Positions 1-8,626 of a stretch of 64,000 bases of DNA are shown piece after piece. The stretch spans positions 56,615 through 120,614 of the forward strand of contig CAWDKZ010000018.1 of the NCBI GenBank assembly GCA_963803025.1. Direction: 5' to 3'. Position 1 is the stretch's first letter. Each line of letters begins with the position of its first letter. Position numbers and translations under genes: made by a program. Under the pieces are notes generated by a model. That model saw nothing but the letters and a program-made list of their open reading frames with translations. It searched no databases and was not told the DNA's origin. This stretch comes from Bog-793 sp963803025. Its GTDB lineage: Bacteria > Actinomycetota > Acidimicrobiia > Acidimicrobiales > Bog-793.

Positions 1-474
1 GTCCTGGGTGGCGACCGCGTCGTCGAGGATCGTCGAGTCGAGGGCCCGGCGGTGCTTCGTTCTCAGCACGCCGGTCTCTGCGACAACCCGGCGGACGGCG
101 TCGAGGATCCGTTCGGGACGGCCAGAGTTGCGGAGCCGGGCGCGCCAATAGGTGAGATTCGTGAAGTCGAAGCCCGGATCGTCGAGGGCCAGCCCGCAGG
201 CGACCTTCCAGTCGATCCGCGTCCTCAGCGCCCGGATCGCGTCACGGTCCGAGAGTCCCTCCAAGGCCTGGAGCACCATCACCGAGCAGATGACGTCGAC
301 CGGGATCGAGGGCCGCCCGCGGCCCGACGGGAAGAGGTCGGCGAAGTCCCCATCCTGGAAGAGCTCGCCGCGGTGATCGGCGAGGAAGGCATAGATCGTG
401 CCCTCTTCGACGAGGCCACGGCAGAACGCCGCCGCGTCGAGCATCTGACGGTCTGGATTCGATCTTCCCTGCAT
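1..474 (-). CDS. IS1182-type transposase, N-terminal part (runs off the window)
   Basis: Reading the minus strand from an ATG at 474 gives 158 codons with no stop up to the window edge, so only the N-terminus is present. The segments VMVLQALEGLSDRDAI (65-80) and FDFTNLTYWRARL (102-114) fit the DUF772-type N-terminal domain of IS1182/IS5-like transposases. LDSTILDDAV near the edge fits the first catalytic Asp (D146) of the DDE triad. A 6-bp stem (475-480 with 489-494) lies just upstream of the start. The element ends somewhere between 474 and pafA, so it abuts the pafA promoter. Family is fairly sure; whether the copy is intact cannot be judged. Confidence 0.85.
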   Translation of the reverse strand, partial: MQGRSNPDRQMLDAAAFCRGLVEEGTIYAFLADHRGELFQDGDFADLFPSGRGRPSIPVDVICSVMVLQALEGLSDRDAIRALRTRIDWKVACGLALDDPGFDFTNLTYWRARLRNSGRPERILDAVRRVVAETGVLRTKHRRALDSTILDDAVATQD

Positions 475-544
475 GCACCCAGTCTTGTGGGTGCGCGGGC
501 AATTCGCGAGCACCCTCAAAGAGGCGCTTTAATCAACACCGACC

Positions 545-550
545 TAGCTT
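545..550 (+). promoter_or_regulatory. -10 box (TAGCTT) of leaderless pafA
   Basis: TAGCTT ends 8 bases before the pafA GTG, so transcription would begin at or next to the start codon. There is no Shine-Dalgarno sequence in between. The box lies right at the border of the IS1182-type element. Confidence 0.5.
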
Positions 551-558
551 GACTCCTC

Positions 559-1917
559 GTGGACCGGCGCATCTTCGGACTCGAGAACGAGTACGGCGTC
601 ACGTGCACGCTCCGCGGACAGAGACGGCTCAGCCCCGACGAGGTCGCGCGCTACCTGTTCCGCCGCGTCGTGAGCTGGGGCCGGTCCTCCAACGTGTTCT
701 TGGAGAACGGGGCGCGGCTCTACCTCGACGTCGGCAGCCACCCGGAGTACGCCACCCCCGAGTGCGACTCGATCGAGGACGTCGTCGCGCACGACAAGGC
801 GGGGGAGCGGATCCTCGCGGGTCTCGCCGAATCGGCCGAGGCGCGTCTGCGCGAAGAAGGCATCCGCGGCATCGTCTACCTGTTCAAGAACAACACGGAT
901 TCGGCGGGGAACTCCTATGGCTGCCACGAGAACTACCTCACCGCCCGACGGGACGACTTCGTCCACTACGCCCAGGTGCTGATCCCGTTCCTCGTCACGC
1001 GCCAGATCTACGCCGGCGCGGGCAAGGTCCTCCAGACCGCCCGGGGCGCCGTCTACTGCATCTCCCAGCGCGCCGAACACATCTGGGAGGGCGTCTCCTC
1101 GGCGACGACCCGGTCGCGCCCGATCATCAACACTCGCGACGAGCCGCACGCCGACGCCGAACGCTACCGGCGTCTCCACGTCATCGTCGGCGATTCCAAC
1201 ATGAGCGAGTACGCGACCTATCTCAAGATCGGTGCGACGAGCATCATGCTGCGGATGCTCGAGGACCAGAACGTCGTGTTGCGCGACATGACGCTCGAGG
1301 ACCCGATCCGCGCGATCCGCGAGATCAGCCACGACATCACGTGCCGCCGCCGAATCCGGCTCGCGAACGGACGCGAGGTGAGCGCGCTCGACATCCAGTC
1401 CGAGTACCTCGGGCGGGCGGTCCGCTACGCCGCCCGGCACGGCCTGCCGCCGATGGAGACGCGCGCGCTCGAGATGTGGCAGCACTGCGTGGAGACGATC
1501 GAGCGCGACCCGCTGCTGCTCGTGCGCGAGTGCGACTGGGTCATCAAGCACGACCTCGTGGAGCGCTACCGGGAGAGACACTCGCTCGGGCTCGGCAGTC
1601 CACGCGTCGCGCTGTTGGATCTCCAGTACCATGACGTCAGCCAGCGACGCAGCATCTTCTACCGCCTGCAAGATCGAGGGCTCCTCGAGCGTGTCGTCAC
1701 CGACGCCGCGATCGCCGAGGCGATGGATGCACCACCGGCCACCACGCGGGCCCGCCTGCGCGGGGAGTTCATCCGTCGGGCCAAGGAACGTCGGCGCGAC
1801 TTCACCGTCGATTGGGTGCATCTCAAGTTGAACGATCAGACTCAGCGGACCGTGCTGCTGAAAGACCCGTTCCGGGCGCACGACGAGCGCGTCGAACGCC
1901 TCATCGAGTCGATGTAG
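559..1917 (+). CDS. pafA: Pup--protein ligase PafA
   Basis: PafA joins the C-terminal glutamate of the small protein Pup to lysines of target proteins in an ATP-dependent reaction, marking them for the bacterial proteasome. The 452-residue length is typical. The start reads MDRRIFGLENEYG, the glutamine-synthetase-like nucleotide-binding opening. LYLDVGSHPEYAT contains the expected catalytic Asp57, and NNTDSAGNSYGCHENY and SQRAEHIWEGVSSAT are PafA signatures. GTG is chosen because the conserved N-terminus begins exactly there. In mycobacteria pafBC follows pafA before the tat genes; here lepB follows and no pafBC, pup or dop is in view. An insertion sequence lies directly upstream, cutting any link to a pup/proteasome operon. 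Confidence 0.97.
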   Translation: MDRRIFGLENEYGVTCTLRGQRRLSPDEVARYLFRRVVSWGRSSNVFLENGARLYLDVGSHPEYATPECDSIEDVVAHDKAGERILAGLAESAEARLREEGIRGIVYLFKNNTDSAGNSYGCHENYLTARRDDFVHYAQVLIPFLVTRQIYAGAGKVLQTARGAVYCISQRAEHIWEGVSSATTRSRPIINTRDEPHADAERYRRLHVIVGDSNMSEYATYLKIGATSIMLRMLEDQNVVLRDMTLEDPIRAIREISHDITCRRRIRLANGREVSALDIQSEYLGRAVRYAARHGLPPMETRALEMWQHCVETIERDPLLLVRECDWVIKHDLVERYRERHSLGLGSPRVALLDLQYHDVSQRRSIFYRLQDRGLLERVVTDAAIAEAMDAPPATTRARLRGEFIRRAKERRRDFTVDWVHLKLNDQTQRTVLLKDPFRAHDERVERLIESM

Positions 1918-1945
1918 AAGACGAGGAATCGTGGAGAGTGACGAG

Positions 1946-2608
1946 ATGAGCGAACACGGGCCGGCGAGCGCCGTCGACGACACGACGGGGGAGTCGCGCC
2001 GGGGCCGGCGACAGCGTCGCGTGCACCGACCGACCGCGCACCCACGGCGTCGCACGGTCATCGAGACGGTGATCGGCATCGCGATCGCGGTCGTCATCGC
2101 CCTCGGGTTCCGGGCGTTCGTCTTCCAGGCCTACTTCATCCCCTCGAGCTCCATGGTGCCGACACTGCAGGTCGGGGACCGCATCCTCGTCAACAAGTTC
2201 GACTTCAACTACCACTCGGTTCACGCCGGCGACATCGTCGTGTTCCGCACGCCCCCGGCCGCGGCGCGGGACTGCTCGACGAGCGACGGCGACCTCGTGA
2301 AACGCGTCGTCGCCACGCAGTTCCAGACGATCACTTCGAAAGGCAACGAAGTGCTCATCAAGAACCCGGGCAGCGAGAGCTGGCGGGTGCTGCCGGAGCG
2401 CTACTTCCCCGACAACGGTCGCAACACGCCACTCGGCCAGGTCATCACGCCGTACAAGGTGCCGCGCAAGGACTTCTTCGTCATGGGCGACAACCGCATC
2501 GATTCCTGCGACAGCCGGATCTGGGGAGCTCTCCCTGGCTCCGACATCGTCGGCCGGGTCGTCGCGGTCGTCTGGCGGGGCTGGCACCCCGATCTCATCA
2601 TCTTCTGA
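1946..2608 (+). CDS. lepB: Signal peptidase I
   Basis: Membrane-bound serine protease that removes signal peptides from Sec- and Tat-exported proteins. The N-terminus is basic and cytoplasmic, followed by one membrane helix (about residues 36-58, VIETVIGIAIAVVIALGF). The catalytic serine is Ser69 in PSSSMVPTL, the general-base lysine is Lys119 in DLVKRVVA, and the GDNRIDSCDSR box lies near the C-terminus. ATG 1946 has GGAGAG seven bases upstream; GTG 1931 in the same frame would add five residues. It sits between pafA and the tat genes, so the locus combines protein export and signal-peptide processing. A small GC hairpin (2616-2630) follows the stop. Confidence 0.95.
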   Translation: MSEHGPASAVDDTTGESRRGRRQRRVHRPTAHPRRRTVIETVIGIAIAVVIALGFRAFVFQAYFIPSSSMVPTLQVGDRILVNKFDFNYHSVHAGDIVVFRTPPAAARDCSTSDGDLVKRVVATQFQTITSKGNEVLIKNPGSESWRVLPERYFPDNGRNTPLGQVITPYKVPRKDFFVMGDNRIDSCDSRIWGALPGSDIVGRVVAVVWRGWHPDLIIF

Positions 2609-2615
2609 GCACGAA

Positions 2616-2630
2616 GGCGGGCCCACCGCC
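2616..2630 (+). terminator. Possible short terminator hairpin after lepB
   Basis: GGCGG and CCGCC are separated by five bases, eight bases past the lepB stop. There is no T tract, so the call is weak, but the next gene has its own -10-like box. Confidence 0.25.
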
Positions 2631-2654
2631 CTCGTCCACGCGCGAGAGGCCTTG

Positions 2655-2660
2655 TAGACT
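2655..2660 (+). promoter_or_regulatory. -10 box (TAGACT) of leaderless tatB
   Basis: TAGACT ends 8 bases before the tatB GTG. No Shine-Dalgarno sequence is seen, in keeping with a leaderless transcript. Confidence 0.5.
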
Positions 2661-2668
2661 GATCCGTC

Positions 2669-3052
2669 GTGGGCAGTCTCGACCCGGCGAAGATCCTCAT
2701 GATCCTCGTGGTCGTCCTCATCGTGCTCGGTCCCGAGCGCTTGCCCAAGGTCGCCCGCCAGCTCGGTGCCGCCTGGCATGAGGTCACCCGGATTCGTCAG
2801 GAGGTGAGCGACGAGGTGCGGGCCGTGATGCCCGACCTCGATCTGACCTCGATCCCGCGCATCCCGTCCGTGCGCGGCACGCTCACCGGTCTGCTCACCG
2901 ACCCCAGCCCGGCGACGAAGCCCGCCGAGGCCGGGGCGCGCCCGGCGGCGACGCGGAGACGCCCGCAGCCGGAGACGGCACCGTCGTGCCAGCAAGTTCG
3001 ATCCACCCCGCGCTCGGCGACTTCTCACCGCCCGCCGACGACCCGAGCATGA
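2669..3052 (+). CDS. tatB: Sec-independent translocase subunit TatB (TatA/B family)
   Basis: Component of the twin-arginine translocase, which moves folded proteins across the membrane. The start MGSLDPAKILMILVVVLIVLG is a single short membrane helix. It is followed by the GPERLPKVARQ hinge and an amphipathic helix, the standard TatA/TatB layout; GPERLP favours TatB. Residues after about 60 are a variable Pro/Ala/Arg-rich tail. The 127-residue length is normal for TatB. It is 33 bases upstream of tatC and probably cotranscribed with it. TatA versus TatB cannot be settled from sequence alone, and no second TatA-like gene is in the window. Confidence 0.88.
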   Translation: MGSLDPAKILMILVVVLIVLGPERLPKVARQLGAAWHEVTRIRQEVSDEVRAVMPDLDLTSIPRIPSVRGTLTGLLTDPSPATKPAEAGARPAATRRRPQPETAPSCQQVRSTPRSATSHRPPTTRA

Positions 3053-3085
3053 ACTGACCCCGGCGGAAGTCGTCGCACCCGAGAC

Positions 3086-3868
3086 ATGGCAACGCTGACT
3101 CGCGGCCGCGAGGGCACCCCCTCCGAGGGCCAGGCGATGACGCTCACCGAACACCTCGCCGAGCTCCGCAGCCGCATCATCGTCTCATTCATCGCCTTCG
3201 TCCTCGCCGCGGTCGTGGCGTACGTCTTCTACGACCAGATCCTGCGGTTCTTCCTCCACCCGTACTGCGTCCAGGCGCATCTCGCTGGCAATCACTGCGA
3301 CCTCACGGTGTTCGGCCCGCTCGACGCCTTCATGGTCCGACTCAACGTCACCGGCTACGGCGGGATCGTCCTTGCCTCGCCGGTCATCGTCTTCGAATTG
3401 TGGCGGTTCATCACACCGGGACTGAAAGCGAACGAGAAGCGCTACGCCATCCCGTTCGCCGTCTCGACGGTGGTGCTGTTCTTGCTCGGCGCCTTCGTCG
3501 CCTGGCTCACCTTCCCACACGCGCTGGGCTTCCTCCACGCCGTCGGGGGATCGAACATCAACGACCTGTTCACGCCGTCGAAGTACCTCGGCCTCATCAT
3601 CGCGTTGATGACGATCTTCGGCGCGACCTTCGAGTTCCCGGTCATCCTCGTCGGGCTCGAGCTCGCGGGCGTCCTCAAGCCGCAGCAGCTCGCACACTGG
3701 CGGCGACCCGCGATCATCATCATCGTCATCTTCGCCGGCGTCGTGACACCGAGCTCGGACCCGTTCTCCATGCTCGCGATGGCAGTCCCCATGCTGCTCT
3801 TCTATGAGGCCTCGATCCTCATCGGGAGGCTTGCGACGCGCAGACGCCGACGCGCGGCACAGACCTGA
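3086..3868 (+). CDS. tatC: Sec-independent translocase channel TatC
   Basis: Polytopic membrane protein that recognises the twin-arginine signal and forms the core of the Tat translocase. MTLTEHLAELRSRI (from residue 18) is the conserved cytoplasmic N-terminus, followed by six hydrophobic segments. FITPGLKANEKRYA and FEFPVILVGLELAGVL are TatC hallmarks. ATG 3086 gives 260 residues; ATG 3137 would start at the conserved motif. It follows tatB and precedes helY, the order found in mycobacteria. Confidence 0.96.
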   Translation: MATLTRGREGTPSEGQAMTLTEHLAELRSRIIVSFIAFVLAAVVAYVFYDQILRFFLHPYCVQAHLAGNHCDLTVFGPLDAFMVRLNVTGYGGIVLASPVIVFELWRFITPGLKANEKRYAIPFAVSTVVLFLLGAFVAWLTFPHALGFLHAVGGSNINDLFTPSKYLGLIIALMTIFGATFEFPVILVGLELAGVLKPQQLAHWRRPAIIIIVIFAGVVTPSSDPFSMLAMAVPMLLFYEASILIGRLATRRRRRAAQT

Positions 3869-3904
3869 TCACTTGAGGACGACCCGCTCGACGCGCCCGC
3901 TCGC

Positions 3905-6073
3905 GTGCCGCGCGCAACGACCGGGCCGATGACCGGCGGCACGACGCACGAGGACGGCACGGCGCCGGACCACGCCCGCGCGACGCGGCGCGCTTTCCTC
4001 GCACGCCGAGCGCTCACGCTCGACCCCTTCCAGGCACGGGCCTTCGATCTGCTCGACGAGGGCAAGTCCGTCCTCGTCGCGGCGCCGACCGGCTCCGGCA
4101 AGACGCTCGTCGCCGAGTACGCCGTCGCCCGCGCCCTCGGCGAGGGCGGGCGCGCCATCTACACGACGCCGCTCAAGGCGCTGTCGAACCAGAAGTACGC
4201 CGATTTCGCCGCCGAGTACGGGAGGGCGCGCGTCGGACTGCTCACCGGCGACGTGTCCCGCAACGGCGACGCCCCGATCGTCGTCATGACGACAGAGGTG
4301 CTGCGCAACATGATCTACGCCGACGCAGCGCGCCTCGCCGATCTGCGCTGCGTCGTGCTCGACGAGGTCCACTACCTCGAAGACCGCTACCGCGGCTCGG
4401 TCTGGGAGGAGATCATCCTCTCGGCCCCGCCCGAGGTCGTGCTCGTCTGCCTTTCGGCGACGGTCTCGAACGCCGAGGAGCTCGCCGGGTGGATCGAGCA
4501 CGTGCGCGGCTCGACCGCCCACGTCATCGAGGAGCGCCGGCCGATCGAGCTGCGCCACCTCTACGTTCTCGGGATCCGAGCGACGCATCGTCTGGAGATC
4601 CTCCCCACCTTCGTCGACGGCACCCCCAACCCGGAGGCGATCGCGCTCGACGCCCGATCCCGGCCCCCGGCCCGCGCCGGCGTCACGGCGGCGCGGGCCG
4701 GCCGACCCGTGGCACGCTCGCCGGTCTTCCGGCCACGACGCGCCGAGGTCGTCGAGCGGTTCGCCGAGGAGGACCTCCTGCCGGCGATCTACTTCGTGTT
4801 CTCCCGGGCCGGCTGCGACGACGCCGTGCGCCAGTGCCTCGAGGCGGGACTACGGCTCACGACGCCCGAGGAAAGGCGCGTGATCCGCACGGTCGTCGAC
4901 GACCACGTCGCGGCGCTCTCCGACGCCGACCTGCGGGTGCTCGGCTACGGACGCTTCGTCGAGGGGCTCGAAGCCGGCTTCGCCCCGCACCACGCCGGCC
5001 TCGTGCCGCCGTTTCGGGAGGCGGTCGAGGCCCTGTTCGGCGCCGCGATCGTGAAGGTGGTCTTCGCGACCGAGACGCTCGCCCTCGGGATCAACATGCC
5101 GGCACGCTCGGTCATCATCGAGTCGCTGTCGAAGTTCTCCGGGACGGGGCACGAGGACCTCACGGCAGGGAGCTACACCCAGCTCACCGGGCGCGCCGGG
5201 CGCCGGGGCATCGACCAGATCGGCCACGCCGCGGTGCTCTGGTCGCCCTTCCACACCTTCGTCGAGGTCTCCGCGCTCGCCTCGGCCCGCAGCCGCGCCC
5301 TGCGCAGCTCGTTCCGCCCGACCTACAACATGGCGGTCAACCTCGTCCGGCGCTACCCACCCGACGACGCCTACCGGCTCGTGCGCTCGTCGTTCGCCCA
5401 GTACCTCTCCGAGGTGCCGCTCACGCGCGAGCTCGACGCCGTCGTCGGCTTGCTCGCCGCCCGCGGCTACCTGGCGGGATGGCGGGTGACCGACTTCGGC
5501 GACCGTCTCGCCGGCATCTACCACGACTGCGACCTCCTCGTCGCCGAAGCGGTCAGCACGGGGCTCCTCGGCGGACTCGACGCCCCGAGCCTCGCGGCCA
5601 TGGTCTCGCTGTTCACCTTCGAGCCACGCCGGGGGGCCTCGCCGGGCGAGCTGCCGAACGCCCGGCTCGCGCGTCGAGCCGCCGAACTCGACGAGCTCGC
5701 GCGGGACCTCCGCCAAGAGGAGCGGTCGCGGCGGATCCCGCGCACGCGCAGCCTCGACGCCGGCTTCGCCCGCCTCGCCCACGACTGGGCCCGGGGCGCC
5801 GAGCTGCGTCAGCTCATCGCACCCGCCGGCGGGCCGAGACGGCGCGGGGCCACCGACGCGGTCTCCGGCGGGGACTTCGTCCGCAACACGAAACAGCTCG
5901 TCGACCTGCTGCGCCAGCTCGCCCTCACCGAGGCGGGCTCGCGTCTCGGTGAGGTCGCGGCCCGCGCCGCAGACCAGCTCGTGCGCGGGATCGTCGCCGC
6001 TTCGACGCCCGCCGAGCTCGCCGACGGGGCGGGAGCGGCGGCCGACGAGGGAAGCGCCGCGGGGCGGCGGTGA
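3905..6073 (+). CDS. helY: Ski2-like DEAD/DEAH-box RNA helicase HelY
   Basis: ATP-dependent superfamily 2 helicase of the Ski2/Mtr4 type, expected to unwind structured RNA. Walker A AAPTGSGKT is at residues 59-67 and the DEVH box at 153-156. YTTPLKALSNQK (motif Ia), LSATVSNAEE (motif III) and TGRAGRRGID (motif VI) are present. The C-terminus has a short DSHCT-like helical region. At 722 residues it is shorter than the roughly 900-residue mycobacterial HelY, apparently through a shorter C-terminal half. The GTG start follows tatC by 36 bases, matching the tatB-tatC-helY order of other actinobacteria. Confidence 0.93.
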   Translation: MPRATTGPMTGGTTHEDGTAPDHARATRRAFLARRALTLDPFQARAFDLLDEGKSVLVAAPTGSGKTLVAEYAVARALGEGGRAIYTTPLKALSNQKYADFAAEYGRARVGLLTGDVSRNGDAPIVVMTTEVLRNMIYADAARLADLRCVVLDEVHYLEDRYRGSVWEEIILSAPPEVVLVCLSATVSNAEELAGWIEHVRGSTAHVIEERRPIELRHLYVLGIRATHRLEILPTFVDGTPNPEAIALDARSRPPARAGVTAARAGRPVARSPVFRPRRAEVVERFAEEDLLPAIYFVFSRAGCDDAVRQCLEAGLRLTTPEERRVIRTVVDDHVAALSDADLRVLGYGRFVEGLEAGFAPHHAGLVPPFREAVEALFGAAIVKVVFATETLALGINMPARSVIIESLSKFSGTGHEDLTAGSYTQLTGRAGRRGIDQIGHAAVLWSPFHTFVEVSALASARSRALRSSFRPTYNMAVNLVRRYPPDDAYRLVRSSFAQYLSEVPLTRELDAVVGLLAARGYLAGWRVTDFGDRLAGIYHDCDLLVAEAVSTGLLGGLDAPSLAAMVSLFTFEPRRGASPGELPNARLARRAAELDELARDLRQEERSRRIPRTRSLDAGFARLAHDWARGAELRQLIAPAGGPRRRGATDAVSGGDFVRNTKQLVDLLRQLALTEAGSRLGEVAARAADQLVRGIVAASTPAELADGAGAAADEGSAAGRR

Positions 6074-6099
6074 TCCGCGACCGGCCGGGCACGGTCTCG

Positions 6100-6105
6100 T
6101 AGTCT
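6100..6105 (+). promoter_or_regulatory. -10 box (TAGTCT) of the leaderless ThyX-like gene
   Basis: TAGTCT ends 7 bases before the GTG at 6113, with no Shine-Dalgarno sequence between, so a leaderless transcript is likely. Confidence 0.5.
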
Positions 6106-6112
6106 CGTCGGG

Positions 6113-7771
6113 GTGACGCCCTACGCGAGCGAGACGTTCTCCGCGGACGAGCGTGAGGTCCTGCGCCACTACGTGACGAACCTCGACGGACCGGTGTTCG
6201 CGCTCGTCAACCTGCCCGCCGTGGTCTGCGGGGCGCTGTTCGCCCGTTACTCGCGCTCGCAAAAGAGCGTGCGCCGGCTGTTCCTCGACGAGTTCCTCGG
6301 CGACCTCGACGTCTCGGGGGACACCTCGGTCGACGCGACGGTGGGGCTGCGCCGGGCCGAGGAGCTCTACCAACGGGTCTTCGTCGAGTTCGGCGACGAC
6401 TCCGTCGCCCAGCTCGGCGGCGTCCACCTCGCCTGCGAGCAGGCCTCCAACGTGCTGACGAAGGTCCTCGAGTGGGGACGCCTCATGTCGTACCTCGAGC
6501 AGTCGACGCGGTACATCCCGTACGACTCGCGGCTGTCGACGGGCCACTACCGGTACTGGCGTGACCCCGACGTACTCGACTCGAGCCTCGGCGCCCGCTA
6601 CATCGGCGACATGGACCGCATGTTCGACACCTACGCCGAGCTCCTGCCATTGCTGCAGGCCCACCTCGTCCGGGCCTTCCCGAACGACGGCACCGTCTCG
6701 GAGCTCGCCTACCGCCAGTCGGTGCGGGCCCGCGCCCTCGACGCCCTGCGGGGGCTGCTGCCGGCGGCCGCCCTCTCGAACGTCGGCATCTACGGCTCGG
6801 GACAGTCCTACGAGCACCTGCTGCTGCAGATGCGCGGCCACCCGCTTCCCGAGGTCCGCGCCTACGCCGAGCTCATCTTGGAGGAGCTCCGCAAGGTGAT
6901 CCCCTCGTTCCTCTCCCGCCTCGACCGACCCGAGCGGGGAGGGGAGTGGAGCCGCTACCTCGCGGCCCGGCGCGACGAGATGGACGCCCTTGTCAGGCGC
7001 CTCTTCGGGCCCGGTCGCAGCGAGGGAGACGCCACGTCGGCGGGCGCCTCGGTGACGCTCGTCGACTTCGATCCCGAGGGCGAGGAGAAGGTCCTCGTCG
7101 CGATGTGCTACCCGCATTCGTCGCTCGCGGAGTCCGAGCTCACGAGCCGGATCCGCCGTCTTGGCGCCGAGGAACGCGCCGCCGTCGTGCGCGCCTACGT
7201 CGGCGACCGGAAGAATCGTCGTCACAAGCCGGGCCGGGCGCTGGAACGCACCGGCTACCGCTTCGACATCGTCTCGGATTACGGGGCGTTCCGCGACCTG
7301 CAACGCCACCGCATGTTGACGATCGAGTGGCAGCCGCTCTCGACGAACCTCGGCTACGAGGTGCCCGAGGTCGTCGCCGAGGCGGGGCTCGCCGCGGCGT
7401 ACTCGGACTCGCTCGAGCGCGCCCGCGAGCTGCACGAGATGCTGTTCGCCACCTTCCCTCTCCAGGCCGTCTACGCGGTCGCGCTCGCCTTTCGGATCCG
7501 CTACTCGCTCCAGCTCAACGCCCGGGAGGCGATGCACCTCATCGAGCTGCGCAGCACGCCCCAGGGCCACCCCGTCTACCGACGCATCGCGCAGCAGATG
7601 CATCGCCTGATCGACGAGGACGCCGGCCACCACGTGCTCGCCGCGACCATGCGGTTCGTCGATTTCAGCGGGGAGGAGCTCGGTCGGCTCGAGTCGGAAC
7701 GGCGCGCCGCGGCGCGACGGACGTCGCGGGACGCCGCCGGTCCTTTGGAGAATGCCTCAGGCGACTCTTGA
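6113..7771 (+). CDS. Large ThyX-like protein (FAD-dependent thymidylate synthase family, two divergent halves)
   Basis: The 552 residues are about twice the length of ordinary ThyX, which makes dTMP from dUMP using FAD and methylene-tetrahydrofolate. The second half contains RHR at 398-400 in QRHRMLTIEWQPLST, recognisably related to the ThyX motif RHRxxSxxxxSxR but altered. The first half has ARYSRSQKSVRR and YLEQSTRYIPYDSR, again ThyX-like. Large proteins of this kind occur in actinobacteria and their activity is not obvious. With the signature serines displaced, true thymidylate synthase activity is doubtful. Family membership is fairly sure; function is open. Confidence 0.75.
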   Translation: MTPYASETFSADEREVLRHYVTNLDGPVFALVNLPAVVCGALFARYSRSQKSVRRLFLDEFLGDLDVSGDTSVDATVGLRRAEELYQRVFVEFGDDSVAQLGGVHLACEQASNVLTKVLEWGRLMSYLEQSTRYIPYDSRLSTGHYRYWRDPDVLDSSLGARYIGDMDRMFDTYAELLPLLQAHLVRAFPNDGTVSELAYRQSVRARALDALRGLLPAAALSNVGIYGSGQSYEHLLLQMRGHPLPEVRAYAELILEELRKVIPSFLSRLDRPERGGEWSRYLAARRDEMDALVRRLFGPGRSEGDATSAGASVTLVDFDPEGEEKVLVAMCYPHSSLAESELTSRIRRLGAEERAAVVRAYVGDRKNRRHKPGRALERTGYRFDIVSDYGAFRDLQRHRMLTIEWQPLSTNLGYEVPEVVAEAGLAAAYSDSLERARELHEMLFATFPLQAVYAVALAFRIRYSLQLNAREAMHLIELRSTPQGHPVYRRIAQQMHRLIDEDAGHHVLAATMRFVDFSGEELGRLESERRAAARRTSRDAAGPLENASGDS

Positions 7772-8161
7772 CTCCGCACCCAGGCGGTGCATGAATAGAT
7801 GAGTCCCGCTCACCAGGCACCTAATCGGGAGCCTCCGTCAGTCGCTCCGGGTCGTCTCGGCGGGGCAGTTGCGCAGGACGTGGTCCAGGGAGCCGAGTAG
7901 AGAACGTCAATCGCCGGTACAGGCGACCTGCGCTCGGGCGGGCGCGGAGGACGGCGCCAAAGGCTCCCTGGACCGGTCCCTCGGCCCGGGCGTCTCCGGC
8001 GAGATCGGTGGCGACTCGGCGCGCGCCGAAACCCTTGCCACCGCAGCGGTTGAAAGCTCGCAGATGTGCCGTATAGTGACCGCGCCCAAGGACCTGCCGG
8101 GGCGAACGGCACCGCCATGGGCGGTGCCGGGGACCGCTGGAACAGGAGACTGAGGAGCCTG
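7772..8161. other. 390-base intergenic region holding the DUF4193 promoter
   Basis: No gene is supported here. The right part carries a promoter (8050-8077). The rest is GC-rich without a recognisable tRNA or conserved RNA fold. Confidence 0.5.
8050..8077 (+). promoter_or_regulatory. Sigma-70-type promoter of the DUF4193 gene
   Basis: The -35 box TTGAAA (8050-8055) and the -10 box TATAGT (8072-8077) are separated by 16 bases. The start codon is at 8162, leaving an untranslated leader of about 75-80 bases, unlike the leaderless genes elsewhere in the window. Confidence 0.65.
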
Positions 8162-8626
8162 ATGGCGAGCGAAGTTGACGGCGAACTCGAACCGGACCCT
8201 CTCGGCGAGGGGGAGCTCGAGGAGCCACCTGACGAGGAACTCCTGGAAGAGGACGACCTCGGCATCGACGAGCTCGTCGCCGAAGACCTGGTCGATGAGG
8301 AGGAGCTCGGCGACGTCGCCGACGCCGACGCGGTCGTCGCCGAGGGCGAGGAACCGCTCGTCGAGCTCGAGGAGGACGAAGACGAACTCGACGACGACGA
8401 CGTGGAGGCGAGCCTCGACGTCATTTTGAAAGAGCGGCTCGTCGTTTCCGACGAGACCGACGAGGAGGACGACAGCGAGGCCGCCGACGCCGAGGACAGG
8501 GTCGACGGGACGACGCGGGTGCTTCCCAAACAACCCGGCGAATTCGTCTGCCAGTCCTGCTTTCTCGTGAAGAGCCAGACCCAGCTCGCCGACCGGAGGC
8601 GCAAGCTCTGTCGGGACTGCGTATGA
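8162..8626 (+). CDS. DUF4193 family acidic zinc-ribbon protein
   Basis: This 154-residue protein belongs to an actinobacterial family of unknown function. About the first 110 residues are extremely acidic, with Asp/Glu runs such as EEDEDELDDDDVE. The C-terminus is the family signature: LPKQPGEFVCQSCF followed by RRKLCRDCV, giving two CxxC pairs that could hold zinc. ATG 8162 is chosen because GAGGAG lies just upstream; the frame is also open further upstream but without a leader signal. It overlaps the next gene by 4 bases (ATGA). An interaction with nucleic-acid machinery has been guessed for such proteins but is not shown by the sequence. Confidence 0.85.
   Translation: MASEVDGELEPDPLGEGELEEPPDEELLEEDDLGIDELVAEDLVDEEELGDVADADAVVAEGEEPLVELEEDEDELDDDDVEASLDVILKERLVVSDETDEEDDSEAADAEDRVDGTTRVLPKQPGEFVCQSCFLVKSQTQLADRRRKLCRDCV

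Noticed and set aside
544..2097. Long minus-strand open frames opposite pafA, the ThyX-like gene (4850-7633) and others
   Set aside because: They are antisense frames produced by high GC codon bias, lack domains, and face genes with unmistakable conserved motifs.
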